Shown here: in pieces, positions 59,737-64,000 of the stretch | How the letters are laid out: every line of letters begins with the position of its first letter | Numbering within the stretch: the first letter of the stretch is position 1 | Assembly (NCBI GenBank): GCA_950295325.1 | Contig: OX485804.1 | Location: forward strand, 66,564,033-66,628,032 | DNA: 64,000 nucleotides | Source: Polytrichum commune | Taxonomy: Eukaryota > Streptophyta > Polytrichopsida > Polytrichales > Polytrichaceae | Direction of reading: 5' to 3' | Made by a program: the position numbers and the translations under genes | Notes under the pieces: model-generated | Told to the model about the DNA's origin: nothing | What the model saw: only the letters and a program-made list of their open reading frames with translations | The model's database searches: none

Positions 59737-60597
59737 ATGTCTGCATCTCAGGCAGACACCGGCTCCCTTTCCCTTGGTATGAGCGACGTTGCAATGCCTT
59801 CACTATTCCAATATTCGGCCGTCGATGCTGCCTCTGCTGTTGATTACTCCAAAGACTCCGGGTTTGAAGACGGAGTCGTGGATAGCCCTCCTGCAAAGGT
59901 TGCAAAACTCAATTACTCTCCAAGTCCATCTCCATCTCCCCTCCGCAGTGAGAAGCACGTCCGTAACCCACGGTCGACCAGACGCCTTTGCATGGATGAA
60001 CCCCAAATTGATGTCCCGGCGTTTGCGAACGTCCCTCTCGGGCTTGTATCTACACCCGTCGATGTCCCAAAAGCTCTAACCAGCGCCCCAAAGGCGAAGG
60101 TGCCCAACTATTGGCATTCTCAAGTTTTTCCTTGATGATTTCCGTGTATTAGTGCATTTCAACTTCTTGGGTTTTTCGGACTTCCATCCGTAACTTGTAA
60201 CCACTTATACTAACCCACTTCATTATATATATTTATGGTCATTGTTCAGACCCCAATGTACACGAATGTGGGCCGGGCATCATCGACTTCGTCATTGGAT
60301 AGGCGAACACTGAAGACAGCTTCTTGCGAGTCTGATCGTTGTTTGGCCCTACGGAAGAGTGCAAGACGTTCGGTTTCCCAAACGCATTCGTATTCCACTT
60401 ATTCGGAAGGGGGTCGGCAAATATGGGCAAATGGCGCATATTCGGGGTCAACAAATAAACAAGGTTACAGCCGCGGACCCGAGATCTTTAGAGCCATGGA
60501 GGCCATGAAAGCAAAGGAACGTGAAACGGCCGTAAATGCTAATAATAGTATTGCAAAAGCAAAAGTAGTGAGTCGTAATCATGATCCGAACGTATAG
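59737..60597 (+). CDS. Unrecognised two-exon protein
   Basis: Proposed exons 59737-60123 and 60250-60597 (GT donor after CAA; TTGTTCAG acceptor; phase 0), giving 244 residues. Without splicing, the first part stops at 60135. The N-terminus is Ser/Asp-rich with SPSPSPSP and a KVAKLN stretch. The second exon is basic and Ser-rich with a final helix-like region (IFRAMEAMKAKERETA). An acceptor-like TCTTAG just before 59701 means it could also be a 3' part of a longer transcript. No family recognised. It is the last gene of the cluster. Confidence 0.45.
60174..60196. repeat. Diverged palindrome copy in the last gene's intron
   Basis: TTTCGGACTTCCATCCGTAA keeps the CGGA...TCCGTAA arms but not the CGCG centre. 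It lies in the proposed intron 60124-60249. Confidence 0.55.
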
Positions 60598-61985
60598 GCT
60601 ATATTAACATACATGTAGTTGTGGAATTATGTTTCTAGGACTTTCGCCTAATATTGGATATTCCACTTGCATTTTGTACTTCAACCCCTATTCAATAAAT
60701 ATGATATTGATTTTCCATATGCAAATGTTTTCATATATCCCATTTTCTTATTGTTAATGTGTAGTTCCATGCATTTGAGTCTCTTATTTGTATCCAAAAT
60801 TGGGAACATAGCATATTTTTAGTGTTTTCATTCCTATAAATGTGAAAGCCACGTCCTTAAATAGTCTCAAAATTAACAAAAAGTCTCCAAATAACGAATA
60901 TAGTGTTTATAGTGATGTATACAACAAAATTAAGTAAGTTCATAGGTTTTATAGTAACATAGGGTTATGATTATAAGGGGCAAAGGACTTTAAATATGTT
61001 ACATGGATATAGGATGCTTGATGATTGGGATGCATTAGTATTGATTGATGAATTGTATGAGGTTCAATCAATAATCCTTATGGATTATGTTTATACACCC
61101 CCTATTTTGGATGTTTTTAGGCTCCTCCGCAGTGAAAGCCCATCAATGTCAATGAATTTCTGTCCATAACCTTGTCCTTAAATTGAATGTTTGGATTAAT
61201 GTTCTTTGAAGTCCCTAAGACATGAACTTTTCTTTTCCATTTCTATTTTACTTGAAATATTATTGTACAAAAAAATATATGCAAAAGCAACCAAACTCAT
61301 TAGGCTAAGTGGCATGTAAAGCAACTTGTTAACTTATAGCTCCAATGGAACTCTATTCTGCATCCTCTATGATAAGAATCAATAATGCAACGAGTATTGA
61401 AATCAACATATATGGCTCATTATTTTAATTGTTATAGGAAATCTTTGCATTATGTGTTTGCAAAATACTTGAGTCTTGTGACTTCGCCATGGTAGATGAG
61501 AATACGATCTAAGTTTCTTGTTCTTAATACCATGTTTTGTCGCTTGTATGCGGAGGATGCCTATTCTACTCATAAGATTTCCTATGTCAATCATTGTTAA
61601 TGATTAGTGATGCATGCAATGAGTTTTTGAATTGCATGGGAACTCCCACAAAAACATGTGGCCATGTTATTTATGTTGGGAGAATTAGAAGGAAGGGAGA
61701 TTTGATTATGAGCACAATTAGACGAGGAGAACAAATGAAACGTGCTATTTTGAAGGCTTATTTTCTATTGGCGTACCGTCCATCTTTTTTTGAGAATTTC
61801 AGGGCTTTACCAAGATCAAGAAAATCTCAATTAGAATGAATTTTACAACTGTGATTTGTAGAGGTGTTTAAAATAATTTGTTTGTACTAAGTGAAATTGG
61901 GAGTGTCGGATTTGTGTATGTTTACAAAAGTCATAGAATATGAAATGTTGGCAAAATTGATGTAAAATGTAGGTTTTATTCCGTC
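60598..61985. other. AT-rich spacer, no gene seen
   Basis: No ORF with recognisable features and no copy of the palindrome. The right boundary of the accessory unit probably lies at or before the start of this stretch. The last part is the upstream region of the kinase-NB-ARC gene. Confidence 0.5.
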
Positions 61986-64000
61986 ATGGCCGTCGAGCTT
62001 CGGCGAGTATTGGTGAAGCAACTGTCAATGCTTTGGCAGTTCATCAGCATTTGCTTCATATACTTCTTCACACTTGTTCAGAAAGAGGCACCGCATGCAT
62101 GCGAGTTTTTGGAATTTTTGCAATGGAAAGAGGAAGAATTGATCAAAATGCAAACTATTCTTCGACAAGATGATGTATTGAATAAGCGACAATGCACAAA
62201 GCTTGTTGCCAAGCTTTCTACAACCATGCATAGTATTATTGAGATGATCACATTCATCAAGCAATCCTTCGAAGTTAAGATGGTGGTGATGGAGTTACAT
62301 CGTATCATACAAAAAGGGGGAGTATTGGTGAATGAATGTGGGAGTGGAGATTGGTGTTGTGCAACTCTTTTCCAAATAAACAACAAAGAGGCCTTTCGGG
62401 AACTCGTGTCTGATTTGGAGTGTTGTTGGGAGGCAGTGCACGAGATATACTCGACAAACCATCCAAATCCACAAAACTACACAATGTGTACAGATTTGAA
62501 TGTGGCTACTTTGAAGGAAGTTGAAGGCGATGAACAAGACTTGTTGAACAAACTTGAAAATGTGCTTGAGGACTCCAAAGAACACAAATTAGCAAAGCAT
62601 TTGTGGAAGAGATTGAAATGTGACTTGCAACAAGTGAAAGGCGCAGAATTGGATGCTTTGGAAATACCTAAAGATTTTCCAAAACCTAGACTTGGGGAAC
62701 TAATGGGTACGGGTGCATTTGGATCAGTGTACGAATCAAAATGGTTGGGATTGCCAAGTGCAACAAAAAAGTTGATTGTTCCAGAGGATTTGTCTGGTTT
62801 TCGCAAAGAAGTTGGGATCTTGGCAGGCTTGAGCCACCCAAACCTCATCAAATACTTTTGTTGTGGAATAGACGAAGAATGTAAGGAGTTGTATTTGGTG
62901 ATGGAGTTGATGGACATGAGTTTGACAAAAATGTTGGTGAAGCTCAATAAGACACTCCTACCATATGTTATTGCAATTGATGTTATGCTTCAAATTGGAA
63001 GTGGCATGTGGTATCTTCACGACATGCATGTTGCCCATCTTGACTTAAAGCCGGACAATGTGCTTTTAAGCTCCATGACCATTGATGGAGCAAAGGGTAC
63101 TAGGCCTTCTCATTATAATGTCAAATTGATTGATTATGGCACTTCTAAAATGGAAGTTCAAAGCAAACCGCAAAAACAAAAACATGATTGTATTGTTGGT
63201 ACACCAAGGTATATGGCACCTGAGCAAAGGGAAATAAACCTCACTCATATGGCATGTCTTTTCCAAGCGGATGTATGGTCTTTTGCTATGACATGTTCAG
63301 AGATCCTTTCCCGGAAGGTACCATTTCATCACACACATGATATGAGAGAAATTCTTCCAAAAATAAAGAAGGGTGAAAGGCCGGAGCTACCTATCAATTG
63401 TGGGGAGCTTACCGAATTGATCGAGGAATGTTGGAGAGAGGATCCCTTACAAAGGCCGACATTCTCGGATATTTGCAAGAGACTTATAGGCTTGAAGAAA
63501 ATGTTCATGAAGGGAACATATTTGAGTGATATGGTTCCGCAATTTGATGGAGTTAGGAATCTTTTTCCAAAGTTGTCAACAACGTTGAAAGGTTGCAAAG
63601 AAGAAACGAATCACAGTAGTCGGAAGGTAAATGCCACTTCCATTACAGTGAGCTCACTATTTAAGTTGTTCTCAATTTATTAATTGCTTTGATTTATTAT
63701 TGTGGATGTTTGAAGTTGAACATATTTTTTTGGTGGTAAGATATAATAGAGTTTATTGATATATTTATGTGTTGTACATATAGGTGTTTGATGGAACATT
63801 ACTAAATGATCCAACGGTGGTTAGTCTTGAGAACAACCTTGCAAGGGTGAAAGATCGCCTCAAAGAAGTGAATACCTTGGGTATTGTGGGTATGGGTGGA
63901 ATAGGGAAGACCACATTGGCAAAGGCCATATTTGATGATGTGAAGTCCACATACGATGCATCATGTTTTGTGGGGCAATTGAAAAGTAGGAGTTTGCTTG
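61986..64000 (+). CDS. Protein kinase-NB-ARC resistance-type protein (5' part)
   Basis: Exon 1 is 61986-63626 (547 residues). Exon 2 starts at 63784 (phase 0, CATATAG acceptor) and runs off the window. An N-terminal helical region (1-225, hydrophobic at 15-30) precedes a kinase domain at about 235-505. Kinase landmarks: glycine loop GTGAFGSVY (241-249), Lys in ATKK (261/262), Glu in FRKEVG (275), HLDLKPDN (351-358, so the HRD Arg is Leu), DYGTS (383-387, DFG is DYG), APEQ, DVWSF and the conserved R490. Then come a linker and, in exon 2, an NB-ARC start with P-loop GMGGIGKTT (583-591). Leucine-rich repeats would be expected further on. Kinase-NB-LRR proteins are described from mosses as intracellular immune receptors. 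The HLD and DYG forms look non-RD but keep the catalytic Asp and Lys. Confidence 0.93.

Noticed and set aside
44355-60597. Endogenised giant-virus segment
   Set aside because: Genes contain ordinary spliceosomal introns, and no viral hallmark gene (capsid, packaging ATPase, polymerase B) is present.

Overview
This window is nuclear DNA of a land plant. The genes are split by many short GT-AG introns, a tRNA-Tyr gene carries its own intron, and the spaces between genes are AT-rich and full of small inverted-repeat elements. Two genes narrow the lineage. A homologue of the flagellar protein CFAP119/CCDC189 implies swimming sperm, and a protein kinase fused to an NB-ARC domain is a resistance-gene class best known from mosses. 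A moss (for example Sphagnum-like) or another seedless plant is therefore the best inference; the species cannot be read from the sequence.

Layout, 0-44 kb (ordinary genes plus repeats). A ZIP metal transporter (2824-4713, +) converges on the CFAP119-like gene (5120-8078, -, 5' end unresolved). Divergent from that is a complete 21-exon KEULE/SEC1-type Sec1/Munc18 gene (9682-18514, +), whose introns hold a MITE, a hairpin element and the tRNA-Tyr gene. 18.5-26.7 kb holds nested foldback/MITE elements and no gene I can support. A complete ten-exon rhodanese-like gene of the STR11 type (26754-31886, -) has a tandem array directly upstream. A small unrecognised gene (37033-37803, -) sits beside a four-copy 218-bp array. 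Three copies of one MITE family (800, 13950, 39126) and two of another (3311, 29928) are scattered here, mostly in introns.

Layout, 44-60.6 kb (the unusual part). This looks like one accessory unit. A DUF7869-type protein (44355-47451, -) and a 1341-residue protein with a ParB-like DGQH motif (54107-58515, +) are divergent. They are followed by a HAD/FCP1-like phosphatase-fold protein (58889-59608, +) and a two-exon unknown (59737-60597, +). The unit is studded with about 21 copies of a 22-bp palindrome whose 20-bp core is TTACGGACGCGCGTCCGTAA. I saw none outside the unit. The copies form a 95-bp-period array upstream of the first gene and a 135-bp-period array upstream of the second. They also occur in every intron of the unit's genes (degenerate in the last) and once inside a coding exon. 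Some variants carry paired changes that keep the palindrome. I propose a large, little-described mobile element or selfish locus whose own DNA-binding protein reads these sites.

Right edge. 61986-64000 is the 5' part of a protein kinase-NB-ARC gene that runs out of the window.
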